64,000 nt of DNA, taken from assembly GCF_009498525.1 (NCBI RefSeq), contig NZ_QSNT01000003.1, forward strand, positions 389,977 through 453,976, written 5' to 3'. A program made the translations under genes and the position numbers. Below, in pieces: positions 48,946 to 58,080 of this stretch (within the stretch, counting starts at the first letter, position 1; every line of letters begins with the position of its first letter). The DNA is from Rhizobium sp. ICMP 5592 (GTDB lineage: Bacteria > Pseudomonadota > Alphaproteobacteria > Rhizobiales > Rhizobiaceae). The notes beneath the pieces were generated by a model. The model searched no databases. It was not told the DNA's origin and saw only the letters and a program-made list of their open reading frames with translations.

Positions 48946-49572
48946 TCAGCGATCGATGGCGATCCCGCGCCCGGCGAAGAAGCGCTCGAATACCTCCAGC
49001 GGCAGCTCCACATTTTCGCGCGTCGCGACCTCATGTCCGGAGGGATTGTGAAAACGGACCGAGCCTGCGTCGACCGCCGTCACCAGAACGAGATGTCCGC
49101 CCTTCGACGGCGGCTCGGTATCTGACCAGCGAATGGAATGGTGCACGGAGGCGATGAAGAATTCGGATTGCGCCAGGATATCGCCGATATCTCCGGCGGA
49201 AATCCCGGTGACGACCCTGGCGTGCAGACCGAACCGGTCTTTGACGAAGGGAACGAAGGGCGCATAGATCAACCCTTTGATCCTGCCGTCGGTCTCCTCA
49301 ACATAGCCGCCATAGTCCTTGCATCCCATGGCCAGATCCATGATCGGCACTATCAGGCCGGTGCGGGCGGCGAGAACCATCTTCAGGCAGGCCATACCGC
49401 AGAGATTGCCGGCCCAGCGGGCATAATTCTCGACGGTGCTGGCTCCCGAAGACACCCAGAGCGGGTCTTTCAGCAAAGCTGCCTGCGCGCCCTCGGCTAC
49501 CACGGCCAGCGTCATATCAGGCGTTTCCCACTGGCTGAAATAAGGAACTTTCTGCTTCACCGCTATATCCAC
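48946..49572 (-). CDS. C39-like cysteine peptidase domain protein
   Basis: A protein of about 208 residues of the Peptidase_C39_2 group (papain-like). The putative catalytic Cys lies in NLCGMACLKM (about residue 58), the His in GGHLVLVT and the Asn in FHNPSG. It lacks a signal peptide and the ABC transporter usually joined to bacteriocin-processing C39 domains, so its target is unknown. GTG 49572, six bases after GGGAGAGG, is preferred; a GTG two codons earlier (49578) abuts the ribosome site. Confidence 0.8.
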   Translation of the reverse strand: MDIAVKQKVPYFSQWETPDMTLAVVAEGAQAALLKDPLWVSSGASTVENYARWAGNLCGMACLKMVLAARTGLIVPIMDLAMGCKDYGGYVEETDGRIKGLIYAPFVPFVKDRFGLHARVVTGISAGDIGDILAQSEFFIASVHHSIRWSDTEPPSKGGHLVLVTAVDAGSVRFHNPSGHEVATRENVELPLEVFERFFAGRGIAIDR

Positions 49573-49682
49573 CGCCACCCTCTCCCGTTGCTACATCCCA
49601 AGCTCGCGCCGTTGTAAAGTTCAACGGAAATACGCTAGAAAAATGGCTGCGCATCGGCGATTTCTCAACTGAGGATACCCCC

Positions 49683-50453
49683 TTGGAACAGCGGTTTACT
49701 TTTGACGGCGTGGCAGCCCTTTATGGTGGCGCCCGCCCCGTTTATCCTGAGCCGCTCTTCAATGACATCGTCGCCTTCGCCGGTTTAGACGACATGGATC
49801 GGATCCTAGAGATCGGCTGCGGCACGGGACAGGCGACACAAGGGTTTGCACGACGCGGCTTTTCGGTCCTCGCGCTGGATCCCGGTTCTGACCTGATCGG
49901 CATCGCGCGGGAAAACCTGGCGGACTTTCCCAATATCCGCTTCACGACATCGACTTTCGAAGCTTGGCAGGGCGACGCGGCAGTCTTCACGCTCGCGCTC
50001 GCCGCCCAGTCCCTTCACTGGGTTGCGCCGGAGATCCGCTTTGCCAAGACAGCCGCCCAGCTGACGCCGGATGGAACACTGGCCGTTTTCGGTAACGTGC
50101 CGCTTCCGCCGGCATCGCCGCTCGGCCTGGAATTTTCCCGCATCTATTCGCAATACGCGCCATCTCTCTCCGGCCCGCCGGCGGAAGCCTGGTATTTGCC
50201 GGATGGCCCCTTCGCGGCGCTGTTCGAAGAGTCCGATCATTTCGGGCCGGTAACGCACCGCTGCTATCCTTGGAGCCGGATGCATAGCGCCACAAGCTAC
50301 ACCGATTTGCTGCGCACACTCTCAGGCCATAGGCTTCTGGCGGATGGGCAGAGGGAGGCGCTACTTGCAGAGATTGCGGAGGCAATCGCCACGCATGGCG
50401 GCGAGTTCGAGCTTCGCTACGAAACGCATCTCTATCTTGCAACGCGACGCTGA
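49683..50453 (+). CDS. Class I SAM-dependent methyltransferase
   Basis: A 256-residue methyltransferase. SAM-binding motif I is ILEIGCGTGQATQGFA (about residues 41-56), followed by ALDPGSDLIGIA and the motif LALAAQSLHWV. The sequence resembles a family of small-molecule methyltransferases but the substrate is not clear. The start is TTG 49683, preceded by GAGGA. It stands alone. Confidence 0.87.
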   Translation: MEQRFTFDGVAALYGGARPVYPEPLFNDIVAFAGLDDMDRILEIGCGTGQATQGFARRGFSVLALDPGSDLIGIARENLADFPNIRFTTSTFEAWQGDAAVFTLALAAQSLHWVAPEIRFAKTAAQLTPDGTLAVFGNVPLPPASPLGLEFSRIYSQYAPSLSGPPAEAWYLPDGPFAALFEESDHFGPVTHRCYPWSRMHSATSYTDLLRTLSGHRLLADGQREALLAEIAEAIATHGGEFELRYETHLYLATRR

Positions 50454-50478
50454 GGGAACAGGCAAAACTGCCCTCCCC

Positions 50479-51393
50479 TCACCGCGCCGGCAGCGCCTTC
50501 AAATAGGCCGCGATCGCCTCGCGGTCAGTGGCCGGCAGATGCGCGATGTTCTGCTGTACTTCGGCCATCGAACCACCGGCGGAATCATAATCGGGAGTGA
50601 AACCGGTTTCGAGATAGGTGGCGATGTCGGCGGCGCTCCAGCTGCCGATCGCCTTCGAGCCGGGGGTGATATCGGGAATGTTGCCCTTGCCCTCCGGGTT
50701 CGGTGCACCTGCCAGCCATTGATCCCTAAGGAAGCCGCCAAGCGCGTCGCGCGGGGTGTGGCATTCGCTGCAATGGCCGGGGCCTTCGACCAGATATTGG
50801 CCGCGCCTGATCTTGTCGTCGGCATTGGCGAGGACGATGCGCGGCTGATCGTTGAAATAGAGGAATTTCCAGCCGCCGAGCGCCAGCCTGATATTGAAGG
50901 GGAACGGCAGCTCATGCGGCGGGGCGACATGGTCGCTTTTTGGCAGGGTCTTCAGGAAGCCCCAGAGGTCGTTGACGTCCTTGTCGCTCATGCGGGCATA
51001 TGAACCGTAGGGGAAGGACGGATAGAGATGTTCGCCGTTTTTGCCGACGCCGCGCTTCATGGCACTGCCGAAATCGGCCAGCGTCCAGTTGCCGAGGCCA
51101 GCCTTTTCATCCGGCGAGATATTCGGGACATGGAAGGTGCCGAAGGGGCTGGCCAGCGCCAGCCCACCCGACAGCACCAGTTTAGCATCGCCCTTTGCAC
51201 CCGGCGCCGCATGACAGCTCGTGCAGCCGCCCGCCCAGAACACCATCTCGCCATTCTTGATGTCGGGATCGCCTAGATTTGCCCAATGGCTTGCCGGCAG
51301 GGGTGACGGCGCGGTGACGACATAGAAGGCACCGAAACCGATGATGACGAGGCCAACAAGACAGAGCAGCCACCGGACAAATCGCGCAACCAT
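50479..51393 (-). CDS. Membrane-anchored dihaem cytochrome c
   Basis: A 304-residue protein with an N-terminal membrane anchor (about 8-27) and two haem c sites: GCTSCH near residue 57 and CSECH near residue 200, each followed by a conserved axial-methionine region (SYARMSD and GGSMAEV). It is like the small dihaem subunits of alcohol, sugar or gluconate dehydrogenases. No such dehydrogenase is next to it. The CycHJKL system would mature it. ATG 51393 is used; GTG 51402 is an alternative. It follows the cytochrome c' gene on the same strand. Confidence 0.88.
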   Translation of the reverse strand: MVARFVRWLLCLVGLVIIGFGAFYVVTAPSPLPASHWANLGDPDIKNGEMVFWAGGCTSCHAAPGAKGDAKLVLSGGLALASPFGTFHVPNISPDEKAGLGNWTLADFGSAMKRGVGKNGEHLYPSFPYGSYARMSDKDVNDLWGFLKTLPKSDHVAPPHELPFPFNIRLALGGWKFLYFNDQPRIVLANADDKIRRGQYLVEGPGHCSECHTPRDALGGFLRDQWLAGAPNPEGKGNIPDITPGSKAIGSWSAADIATYLETGFTPDYDSAGGSMAEVQQNIAHLPATDREAIAAYLKALPAR

Positions 51394-51501
51394 GCCTCGC
51401 ACCCCCTACACTCAACCTGCATCATGAAGTACTGAAATCCACACCGGCGGCAAAGCCGGTGTGGATGCATAATCTGATGTCCGGACGATGCCGGCCTACC
51501 G

Positions 51502-51948
51502 CTAGTCCTTCTTGATGCGGTAGGCCTGATGACAGGCGCCGCAATTGCCGCCGAGGGTCTTCAGCGTCGCACCGACGCCGGCCTGATCGGCCGGGAGCTG
51601 CGCAAGTGCTGTCTCCGCATCGGTGGACAGCTTGGCGGCCTTGGTCTTGAAGTCGTCGAGGTTGTCCCAGATCTTCGGATTGACCTCGGCATCGGCCTTG
51701 TCGCTGTCGGGGTTGAACTGATCCGGGAAAGCCTTGGCCGTCTCGGCGATCGTCGTCAGCGAAGCCTTGACGATTTCAGCATCGTAGGGCTTCTCACCCT
51801 TGGCGATGGCGCCGAGAGCGCCGGTCGCGCCGCCAATCTTCTTCATCAACGCAATACGGGCATCATGCGTGCCGCCATCGGCCGCAAGCACCGAACCAAA
51901 GGCAACGCCGGCCAGAGCCGTCGCCACCACAATCGCTCTCCATTTCAT
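51502..51948 (-). CDS. Cytochrome c' (class II, four-helix bundle)
   Basis: A 148-residue periplasmic haem protein with a signal peptide (cleaved near VLAAD) and the haem motif CGACH (Cys136, Cys139, His140) close to the C-terminus, the layout of class II cytochrome c. Cytochromes c' bind NO and can protect against nitrosative stress; its exact role here is not known. It lies 108 bases upstream of the dihaem cytochrome gene, likely one transcription unit. Confidence 0.88.
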   Translation of the reverse strand: MKWRAIVVATALAGVAFGSVLAADGGTHDARIALMKKIGGATGALGAIAKGEKPYDAEIVKASLTTIAETAKAFPDQFNPDSDKADAEVNPKIWDNLDDFKTKAAKLSTDAETALAQLPADQAGVGATLKTLGGNCGACHQAYRIKKD

Positions 51949-52103
51949 CTGCTTCTCCTACCTCTGCGGATATGATCAGGACCGCGAATGCGGTCGGCGC
52001 ATCGTCACGCTAGCATGTTTGCCGTTTTCCGCGCAGGCGATGAAGTCACAAAATGGTGAGAGTTGAGCAAAATCAGTGTCATATTCGAGACATATGCAGG
52101 GAC

Positions 52104-52739
52104 CTACGCCGCCCTCCAGCCTTCCCAGACGGTGAAGACCGAGACCGCGAACAGCAGTAGCCCGGCGGCACGCCCGGCAAATGCGGTAGCCCCGGGATTG
52201 GCGATCAATAGATCGCGGCTGCGGCCGGCGGTGACGGCAAGCCCGCCATAGACGGCGAACTGCGTGGCGACGGTCATCAGCCCCATGATCGTCGCCTGTA
52301 TCCAGATCGGCCCATAATCCGGCTTCAGAAACTGCGGATAGACGGCGAGAATGAAGAGATAGGCCTTGGGATTGATCAGGCAGGTGACCGCCCCCTGACG
52401 AAAGGCCCGCCAGGCGGAGCGGCTGCCGGTCGGCCCCTCATGACCGACGGTAATCGAGCTGCGCATCAGCGTGATCCCGATAAAGGCCATGTAGCCGGCG
52501 CCGGCAAGAAGCAGCGGATTGAAGAGGACCGGCACGAAATGCATCAGCAGGCCGACGCCGAGCGCGCCGTTCAGCGAATGCACCGCGCCGCCCAGCATGA
52601 TGCCGCCGGTCGCGGCCAGCCCCCTGTTGCGCCCACCGGTCAGCGAATTGGCGAGTACGAAGAGCATGTCCATGCCCGGAACGATGATGATGCCGAAGAG
52701 GAGGAGGAAGAAAAGCCAGAGATTTTCGGTATAGCCCAT
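52104..52739 (-). CDS. LysE/RhtB family amino-acid exporter
   Basis: A 211-residue inner-membrane exporter with six hydrophobic segments. The family hallmark near the N-terminus is IIVPGMDMLFVLANSLTGGRN, and GAVTCLINPKAYLF follows in the middle. Such proteins export lysine, threonine or homoserine and related amino acids; the substrate is not assigned. It is divergent from a WYL-domain regulator across 128 bases, which suggests regulation by that gene. Confidence 0.9.
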   Translation of the reverse strand: MGYTENLWLFFLLLFGIIIVPGMDMLFVLANSLTGGRNRGLAATGGIMLGGAVHSLNGALGVGLLMHFVPVLFNPLLLAGAGYMAFIGITLMRSSITVGHEGPTGSRSAWRAFRQGAVTCLINPKAYLFILAVYPQFLKPDYGPIWIQATIMGLMTVATQFAVYGGLAVTAGRSRDLLIANPGATAFAGRAAGLLLFAVSVFTVWEGWRAA

Positions 52740-52825
52740 GTCAGTTGCCTATCGTCTCGTGCGGGTGAACCGCAGAGGAATTTGTTGATTTTCAAGTTGA
52801 TAGGCAGTTTTATAGACCAACCCAA

Positions 52826-52843
52826 CTGACAGGGTATTGTCAG
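52826..52843. promoter_or_regulatory. Inverted repeat operator candidate in the LysE/WYL gap
   Basis: CTGACA-N6-TGTCAG is a perfect six-base inverted repeat, 24 bases before the WYL regulator start and 87 before the LysE gene. It is a good candidate for the regulator's own site. Confidence 0.5.
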
Positions 52844-52867
52844 GAGCCTGCAAGCCGGGAGGATGAA

Positions 52868-53569
52868 ATGCGCAAGGCGTCGCGCCTGTTCGAGATCATT
52901 CAGATCCTGCGGCTGGCGAAAAAGCCGGTGACGGCGGCCGTCATCGCCGAGCGGCTGGAAGTGACGGTGCGCTCGGTCTATCGCGATATCGTCGCCTTGC
53001 AGGCGATGCGCGTGCCGATCGAGGGCGGGCGCGGCATCGGCTATATCATGCGCCCCGGCTTCGACCTGCCGCCGCTGATGTTTTCGATCGAGGAGATGGA
53101 GGCGATCGTGCTGTCGCTGGCGCTCTTGGAGCGCACCGGCGACGACGAGCTGAAGCTCGCCGCCAAGCGTGTCAGCGGCAAGATCGCCGGGGCGGTGCCG
53201 CCGCCGCTGCGCCAGACATTCGAGGCCAATGCGCTGCATGCCTGGGGCTTCGCCGCACCCTTGGCCGGCGCGATCGATCTGGCACTGGTCCGCCGCGCCA
53301 TCCGCGACGAGGAGAAGCTTGATCTCTCCTACCGCGACGAACTCGGCCGCGCCAGCGAACGCATCGTTCGCCCGATCGCCCTCATCTACTACGCCGAAAC
53401 CGCCAATGTCGTCGCCTGGTGCGAGTTGCGCCAGGCCATCCGCAATTTCCGCAGCGACCGGATCGAAGGCTGCGAGGCGGCGGGGCTATGGTTCAAGGGC
53501 GAAGGAGATCGGTTGCGACAGATCTGGGTGAATGGGTGGGAAGTCAATGCCCAGGCCACCGGCGGTTGA
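52868..53569 (+). CDS. YafY-type HTH/WYL-domain transcriptional regulator
   Basis: A 233-residue regulator with an N-terminal winged HTH (residues 1-60, RSVYRDIVALQ) and a C-terminal WYL domain (LIYYAETANVVAWCELRQ, then FRSDRI), thought to sense a small ligand. ATG 52868 follows GGGAGGAT. It is divergent from the LysE exporter and may control it. Confidence 0.9.
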   Translation: MRKASRLFEIIQILRLAKKPVTAAVIAERLEVTVRSVYRDIVALQAMRVPIEGGRGIGYIMRPGFDLPPLMFSIEEMEAIVLSLALLERTGDDELKLAAKRVSGKIAGAVPPPLRQTFEANALHAWGFAAPLAGAIDLALVRRAIRDEEKLDLSYRDELGRASERIVRPIALIYYAETANVVAWCELRQAIRNFRSDRIEGCEAAGLWFKGEGDRLRQIWVNGWEVNAQATGG

Positions 53570-53604
53570 CGGTGCCGGCGGCCGATCAGCTCCCCCTATC
53601 CTAT

Positions 53605-54387
53605 CTAAAGTATCATGCCACCGGACACTTCGATGCGCTGGCCGTTGATCCAACGATTGTCCTCCGACAAGAGTGAAGCGATCATCGGGCCGATATCATC
53701 GGGCAAGCCGACACGGCCGAGCGCTATCATCGAAGCCACGAGCTTGTTGACCTCGGGATTGTCGCGCACCATGCCGCCGCTAAAATCGGTCGCAATCGCG
53801 CCCGGCGCGACGGTATTGACGGCGATGCCGCGCGCGCCCAGTTCCTTGGCGAGATACCGCGAGAGGACTTCGACCGCACCTTTCATCGCAGCATAGGCAG
53901 ACGAACCAGGGTTGCTGAAGCGGACAAGGCCGGAGGAGATGTTGACGATGCGGCCACCATCCTCAATCAAGGGCAACAGTTTCTGCGTCAGAAAATAGAC
54001 GCCCTTGAAATGAACGTTATAGAGCTTGTCAAGTTCGGCTTCCGTCGTTTCGGTGAAGGATGCGTGATAGGACGTACCGGCATTGTTGACGAGAAAATCG
54101 AAACGATCGCGATCCCATTCCTGTCGCAAAACCTGTCCAATCTTGGAGACGAACGCATCAAAGGAGCTGACGTCCCCGGCATCGAGTTGCAACGCCACGG
54201 CCTTCTGTCCGAGCGCCTCGATCTCGCCAACCGCGCTTTCCGCTTCTGCCCGATTTGAGTGGTAGGTGATGATACTGTCGACGCCGCGTTGGGCAAGATG
54301 GACGGCCGTGTTTCGGCCGAGACCACGGCTGCCTCCTGTGATGATTGCGATCTTTGTCTTTGATTTATCGATATTTTCTGTCGTCAT
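53605..54387 (-). CDS. Short-chain dehydrogenase/reductase (SDR)
   Basis: A 260-residue NAD(P)-dependent oxidoreductase. The cofactor motif TGGSRGLG is at residues 18-25, NNAG follows near 106, and the active-site Ser and Tyr-X-X-X-Lys are in NISSG and SAYAAMKGA. The substrate is unknown. It faces the WYL regulator across 35 bases, and is divergent from the AraC regulator that probably controls it. Confidence 0.92.
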   Translation of the reverse strand: MTTENIDKSKTKIAIITGGSRGLGRNTAVHLAQRGVDSIITYHSNRAEAESAVGEIEALGQKAVALQLDAGDVSSFDAFVSKIGQVLRQEWDRDRFDFLVNNAGTSYHASFTETTEAELDKLYNVHFKGVYFLTQKLLPLIEDGGRIVNISSGLVRFSNPGSSAYAAMKGAVEVLSRYLAKELGARGIAVNTVAPGAIATDFSGGMVRDNPEVNKLVASMIALGRVGLPDDIGPMIASLLSEDNRWINGQRIEVSGGMIL

Positions 54388-54489
54388 TGCCGTTCTCCAG
54401 GGAATGCGTGATGACGGAAACCTACGCCCGTTGCGACATCTCCGTGAATGCCGGAACTCTCGAATTTCTTGCCTATTCCTCCAACCGCC

Positions 54490-54517
54490 TTGCCGACCGA
54501 TGTCACACTGCTATGAT
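54490..54517 (+). promoter_or_regulatory. Probable promoter of the AraC-type gene
   Basis: TTGCCG, then 16 bases, then TATGAT. This would start transcription near 54524, about 28 bases before the ATG at 54552, supporting that start over the earlier ATG at 54411. Confidence 0.45.
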
Positions 54518-54551
54518 GATGGCACTTCGCCCCCTGCCCTGGAGACCGCCG

Positions 54552-55448
54552 ATGTCGTCAGCCCTTAAAGACGCGCTCACACACTTCATCGAAACCAGCG
54601 ATGGCGGCAACAACGGGGTATTTTCGACCGGCATCGATGGCCTTTGCATCATGCGCTCGAGCGAGCCGAAGATGCCGCATGCGATGATCTACAGGCCGGC
54701 GCTCTGCGTCATCGTTCAGGGCGCGAAGCAATTGATGCTGCATGACCGAGTGATCGACTATGCCGAGATGCAAGCCCTCATCATCAGTATCGAGCTGCCC
54801 GCAGCCGGCCGGGTGATCGAGGCAAGCCCGGAAAAGCCCTATATCGCCATCTCGCTCGAATTCGATGTCGGCATGATGCGCGAGGTGATGGAACAACTCG
54901 ATGCGCCACCGAAGCCGGCGGGCGGTGCCGGTCTCGGCATTTTCGTCGAGGATCTCAGTCAGCCGCTCGCTGAATGCCTGGTGCGATTGATCGGGCTGCT
55001 CGCGACCCCAAGGGCTATCCCGGTGCTTCATCCGGCGATCATGCGGGAAATCTGCTTCTGGCTGCTCACCGGCCCCAACGGCGGCGAAGTCTGCAAGCTG
55101 GTGTTGCCGGACAGCCAGACACGCCGTATCGCCGACGCTATCCGCCTGCTGCGTGACAATTTCGCCGAGCCGGTACGCATCGAGCAGCTTGCCGCCGCCG
55201 CGCGCATGAGCCCCTCGTCCTTCCATCAGCATTTCAAGACGCTGACCTCGATGACACCACTGCAATATCAGAAACAGATGCGGCTGCTGGAAGCCCGCCG
55301 CCTGATGGTTGCTGGCAGTGCCAATGTGGAAAATGCCGCCTACCGGGTCGGCTACGAAAGCGCCTCGCAGTTCAGCCGCGAATATACGCGCATGTTCGGC
55401 GCGCCACCGAAGCGGGACGTGGCGGAGATGCGGGTGGCGGCGGAATGA
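54552..55448 (+). CDS. AraC-family transcriptional regulator with AraC_N domain
   Basis: A 298-residue regulator. The N-terminal AraC_N domain (LKDALTHFIET, then MIYRPALCVIVQGAKQ) is a small-molecule sensor. The C-terminal region has two HTH motifs (RIEQLAAAARMSPSSFHQHF; VENAAYRVGYESASQFSREY). ATG 54552 has GGAGA before it and matches the domain start. Regulators of this type are commonly divergent from an SDR or aldo-keto reductase gene, as here. Confidence 0.9.
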   Translation: MSSALKDALTHFIETSDGGNNGVFSTGIDGLCIMRSSEPKMPHAMIYRPALCVIVQGAKQLMLHDRVIDYAEMQALIISIELPAAGRVIEASPEKPYIAISLEFDVGMMREVMEQLDAPPKPAGGAGLGIFVEDLSQPLAECLVRLIGLLATPRAIPVLHPAIMREICFWLLTGPNGGEVCKLVLPDSQTRRIADAIRLLRDNFAEPVRIEQLAAAARMSPSSFHQHFKTLTSMTPLQYQKQMRLLEARRLMVAGSANVENAAYRVGYESASQFSREYTRMFGAPPKRDVAEMRVAAE

Positions 55449-55452
55449 AACG

Positions 55453-56301
55453 CTAGCGCAAGGCCAGCACCCTGCTCTCCTCCCGCCCGAAACCGGTAAT
55501 CTCCAGCCGATCCTCATAAACCGCGACGATCGCATAGGCGTTGCTGTCTTCGGTATCGACCATGCCTTTGAAATTTACGAAATAAGTTCCGTCGACGGTG
55601 CCGAAATTGCCGGCATGATTGTGGCCGTTGAGATAGGCGACGACATGATCGTGTTTGGCGAACAATGCTAGCAGGCGTTCGCTGTCGAGCGCGTTGTGCG
55701 AATTCTCCGGGAAAACCGGATAGTGGTTCATGATCACGACCTTCTCGCCCGCGGCCTTCGCCTCATGCAGCTTGACGGCAAGCCAGGCATATTGCGGATC
55801 GCTGATGGCGCCATTCCAGCGGTGCGAATTCGGCGCGCCGGCGTCATTCAGCGCCCTCATCAACGCCTTGGCTTCATCGCGTCGCGGATCGCCTTCCGGT
55901 GAGGCAAACAGGCTGACCTCATTGCCGTCAAGCGCGATGAAACGATAACCGGCATGGGCGAAGTCGTAATAGGCCGACGACAGCCCGACGCGGTTTGCGA
56001 CCACCCTCAGATGCTCTGGCGCGACCGCAAAATCGTGATTGCCGAGCAGGAAATACCGCTCATGCCGAAGGGTCTCGTAGACCGGCAGGATGTCGTCGAA
56101 ACTTCCCCAATGACGATCGATGATGTCCCCCAGCGTCACGACGAAGGCGAGGTCATGACGGTTGAATTCCGCAATAGCCTCCTTGAGCTTGGCAAGGCTC
56201 TTCGCCGGATAACGGTCGAGCTCGAGATTGGGCTCGAGAGCGGCATATTGCGGATCGGCGACGACGCCGAAACGGAAGAGCGGAACGGACGGAGACGACA
56301 T
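55453..56301 (-). CDS. Metallophosphoesterase, ADP-ribose/CDP-alcohol diphosphatase-like
   Basis: A 282-residue calcineurin-like phosphoesterase. Metal motifs are VVADPQYA, LGDIIDR, GNHDF, MNHYP and NGHNHAGN. The DPQYA motif and the following SLAKLKEAI resemble manganese-dependent ADP-ribose/CDP-alcohol diphosphatases rather than DNA-repair or cyclic-nucleotide enzymes. ATG 56301 follows GGAGG. It ends four bases from the convergent AraC gene, and lies downstream of sodB after its terminator. Confidence 0.85.
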   Translation of the reverse strand: MSSPSVPLFRFGVVADPQYAALEPNLELDRYPAKSLAKLKEAIAEFNRHDLAFVVTLGDIIDRHWGSFDDILPVYETLRHERYFLLGNHDFAVAPEHLRVVANRVGLSSAYYDFAHAGYRFIALDGNEVSLFASPEGDPRRDEAKALMRALNDAGAPNSHRWNGAISDPQYAWLAVKLHEAKAAGEKVVIMNHYPVFPENSHNALDSERLLALFAKHDHVVAYLNGHNHAGNFGTVDGTYFVNFKGMVDTEDSNAYAIVAVYEDRLEITGFGREESRVLALR

Positions 56302-56345
56302 GCAGCCTCCTTGGGCTGACGGGTTGATCATCGGACGATAGATAC

Positions 56346-56378
56346 GAAAACACCCGACGCTTCGACAGCGCCGGGTGT
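56346..56378 (-). terminator. Terminator after sodB
   Basis: ACACCCG-A-CGCT pairs with AGCG-C-CGGGTGT around a five-base loop, and on the minus strand the stem is followed by TTTT. It starts about 25 bases after the sodB stop. Confidence 0.7.
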
Positions 56379-56402
56379 GAAAGCACGCCGAGACGGCAAA
56401 GC

Positions 56403-57005
56403 TTACTTCGTGGCGGCTTCGTAGCGCTCCAGGACGTAGTCCCAGTTGATCAGGCTATCGATGAAGGCCTCGAGGTACTTCGGGCGCAGGTTGCGGTAGT
56501 CGATGTAATAGGAGTGTTCCCAGACGTCGACGCCGAGGATCGGGGTCGCGCCATGAACCAGCGGGTTCTCGCCGTTCGGGGTCTTGGAGATTTCGAGCTT
56601 GCCGTTCTTGACGGAAACCCAAGCCCAGCCGGAGCCGAACTGGGTCGCGCCGGCAGCGGCGAAATCGGCCTTGAACTTGTCATAGCCGCCGAGATCGGAA
56701 GCGAAGGCAGCTTCGAGCTTGCCCGGCAGCTTGTTGCCGCCGCCGCCCTTCTTCATCCAGTTCCAGAAGAGGACGTGGTTGTAGTGCTGGGCAGCATTGT
56801 TGAAGAGGCCGGCATTGGTGCCGAAGGACTTCTTCACGATTTCTTCAAGCGAGAGATCGGAAAGGCCGGCTTCAGCCGCAAGCTTGTTGCCGTTGTCGAC
56901 ATAGGCCTTGTGATGCTTGTCGTGGTGATACTCAAGGGTCTCACGCGACATGAAGGGGGAAAGAGCGTCGTAATCGTAGGGAAGTACAGGCAATTCGAAA
57001 GCCAT
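56403..57005 (-). CDS. sodB: Superoxide dismutase, Fe/Mn family (probably Fe-type)
   Basis: SodB converts superoxide to peroxide and oxygen in the cytosol. The 200-residue protein has the metal ligands in HHDKHH (first His), NHVLFW, and DVWEHSYYIDY. The glutamine in NNAAQHYNH is the Fe-type position, so iron is likelier than manganese, though cambialistic use is possible. ATG 57005 follows AGAGGAG by nine bases; an ATG two codons upstream is too close to it. A terminator follows the gene. Confidence 0.95.
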   Translation of the reverse strand: MAFELPVLPYDYDALSPFMSRETLEYHHDKHHKAYVDNGNKLAAEAGLSDLSLEEIVKKSFGTNAGLFNNAAQHYNHVLFWNWMKKGGGGNKLPGKLEAAFASDLGGYDKFKADFAAAGATQFGSGWAWVSVKNGKLEISKTPNGENPLVHGATPILGVDVWEHSYYIDYRNLRPKYLEAFIDSLINWDYVLERYEAATK

Positions 57006-57392
57006 GGTCATATCTCCTCTTGGCAATTGATTGCGTCGGCAGGTGACCCGGAACATAGGAGGGGACGATGGGAAGGGCAACCGGCGACATGCCAAAAAAT
57101 CGTGGGCTGGAGGAAAATTTACCCGTCTTTCAACCAGATACCACTTGTACCGATCAAGCCGACCTGGACTGGGGCTCGCTGCTCAAATGTGGCATTGGCC
57201 ACCTATCCGGCCCTTCACTCGCGAAAGGTCTTATTTAAACCTTAATCATCCTGTAGTTGCAGCTCTATCGTTTTGAGCAGCTTGGCTCTTCGCGGCGTCA
57301 GAGTTCTCGACCCGCCGACCTCCTCAACCGTATGGGCTGAATATCGATGGCACAATCGCCAGCATCGGTGATGTCAGGCCGGAGGAGACAGC
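57006..57392. other. Divergent intergenic region between sodB and the cold-shock gene
   Basis: 387 bases without a supported gene. The long 5' region of the cold-shock gene (57190-57392) may form a regulatory leader, as in other csp mRNAs, but I see no specific motif. Promoters for both genes should be here. Confidence 0.5.
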
Positions 57393-57599
57393 ATGTTCAA
57401 CGGTACCGTCAAGAATTTCGATCTGGAAAAGGGCTACGGCTTCATTCAGCCGGCCGATGGCGGCGTCGCTATTTTCGTTCACGCGAAAATAGTCGTGAAA
57501 TCCGGCCTGGAAACGCTCAAGAAAGGCCAGAAGCTGATCTTCGAAATCGAGCAGGACGGCATGGGCCGCAGCTCGATCTCCAAGCTCAGATTGGCCTGA
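57393..57599 (+). CDS. Cold-shock domain protein (CspA family)
   Basis: A 68-residue single-stranded nucleic-acid chaperone. RNP1 is KGYGFIQP (about residues 13-20) and RNP2 is IFVHAK (about 27-32). RNP2 departs from the common VFVHIS. The GGAGGAGA ribosome site precedes ATG 57393. Three small genes follow on the same strand, so it may head a small stress cluster. Confidence 0.9.
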   Translation: MFNGTVKNFDLEKGYGFIQPADGGVAIFVHAKIVVKSGLETLKKGQKLIFEIEQDGMGRSSISKLRLA

Positions 57600-57796
57600 T
57601 TGCAACGAAATGCGGCGCTGACCACGGATGTACTGGCACCCCGAGATCACTCCATTGGCAATCAAGCCTGAATGTTCGGCAAGCGGCATCTTCGCCGTCT
57701 TGCCGGACATGCATTTCCCGATTGACGACATTCGCGCGAAAGCGCCGTGATAACAGGGCCCTTGCAACAGACAGGGCCGGAAAGACGTAGCGCACC

Positions 57797-58012
57797 GTGG
57801 CCATTCACCGTTTCCCCATCGGCCAGACCGTTCGACTAAAGAGCCGGAAAGGCCTTTCCCCGAAGGCGGCGGAGGTTTATCGGATCACGGCCTACCTTCC
57901 GGCGCGGGACAATTCCCCGCAATACCGGATGCGCAATGACGAGGTCGCCCAGGAACGGGTGACGCAGGAAATCGATATCGAACCGGTCATCCTTGCAGCA
58001 AAAGCCGAATAG
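57797..58012 (+). CDS. Small conserved hypothetical protein
   Basis: A 71-residue basic protein, starting from GTG 57797. The pattern F-IGQTVRLKSR, then YRITAYLPARDNSPQYRMRND, suggests a small beta-barrel (SH3-like) fold, and similar proteins are common in rhizobia. Function unknown. It lies 197 bases after the cold-shock gene. Confidence 0.7.
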   Translation: MAIHRFPIGQTVRLKSRKGLSPKAAEVYRITAYLPARDNSPQYRMRNDEVAQERVTQEIDIEPVILAAKAE

Positions 58013-58080
58013 ATCGCGCCGCGGCAGCAGCGCCGCAATATTGAATTTTGAGACCATCAGCTACGCCGAAAGGATTGATG

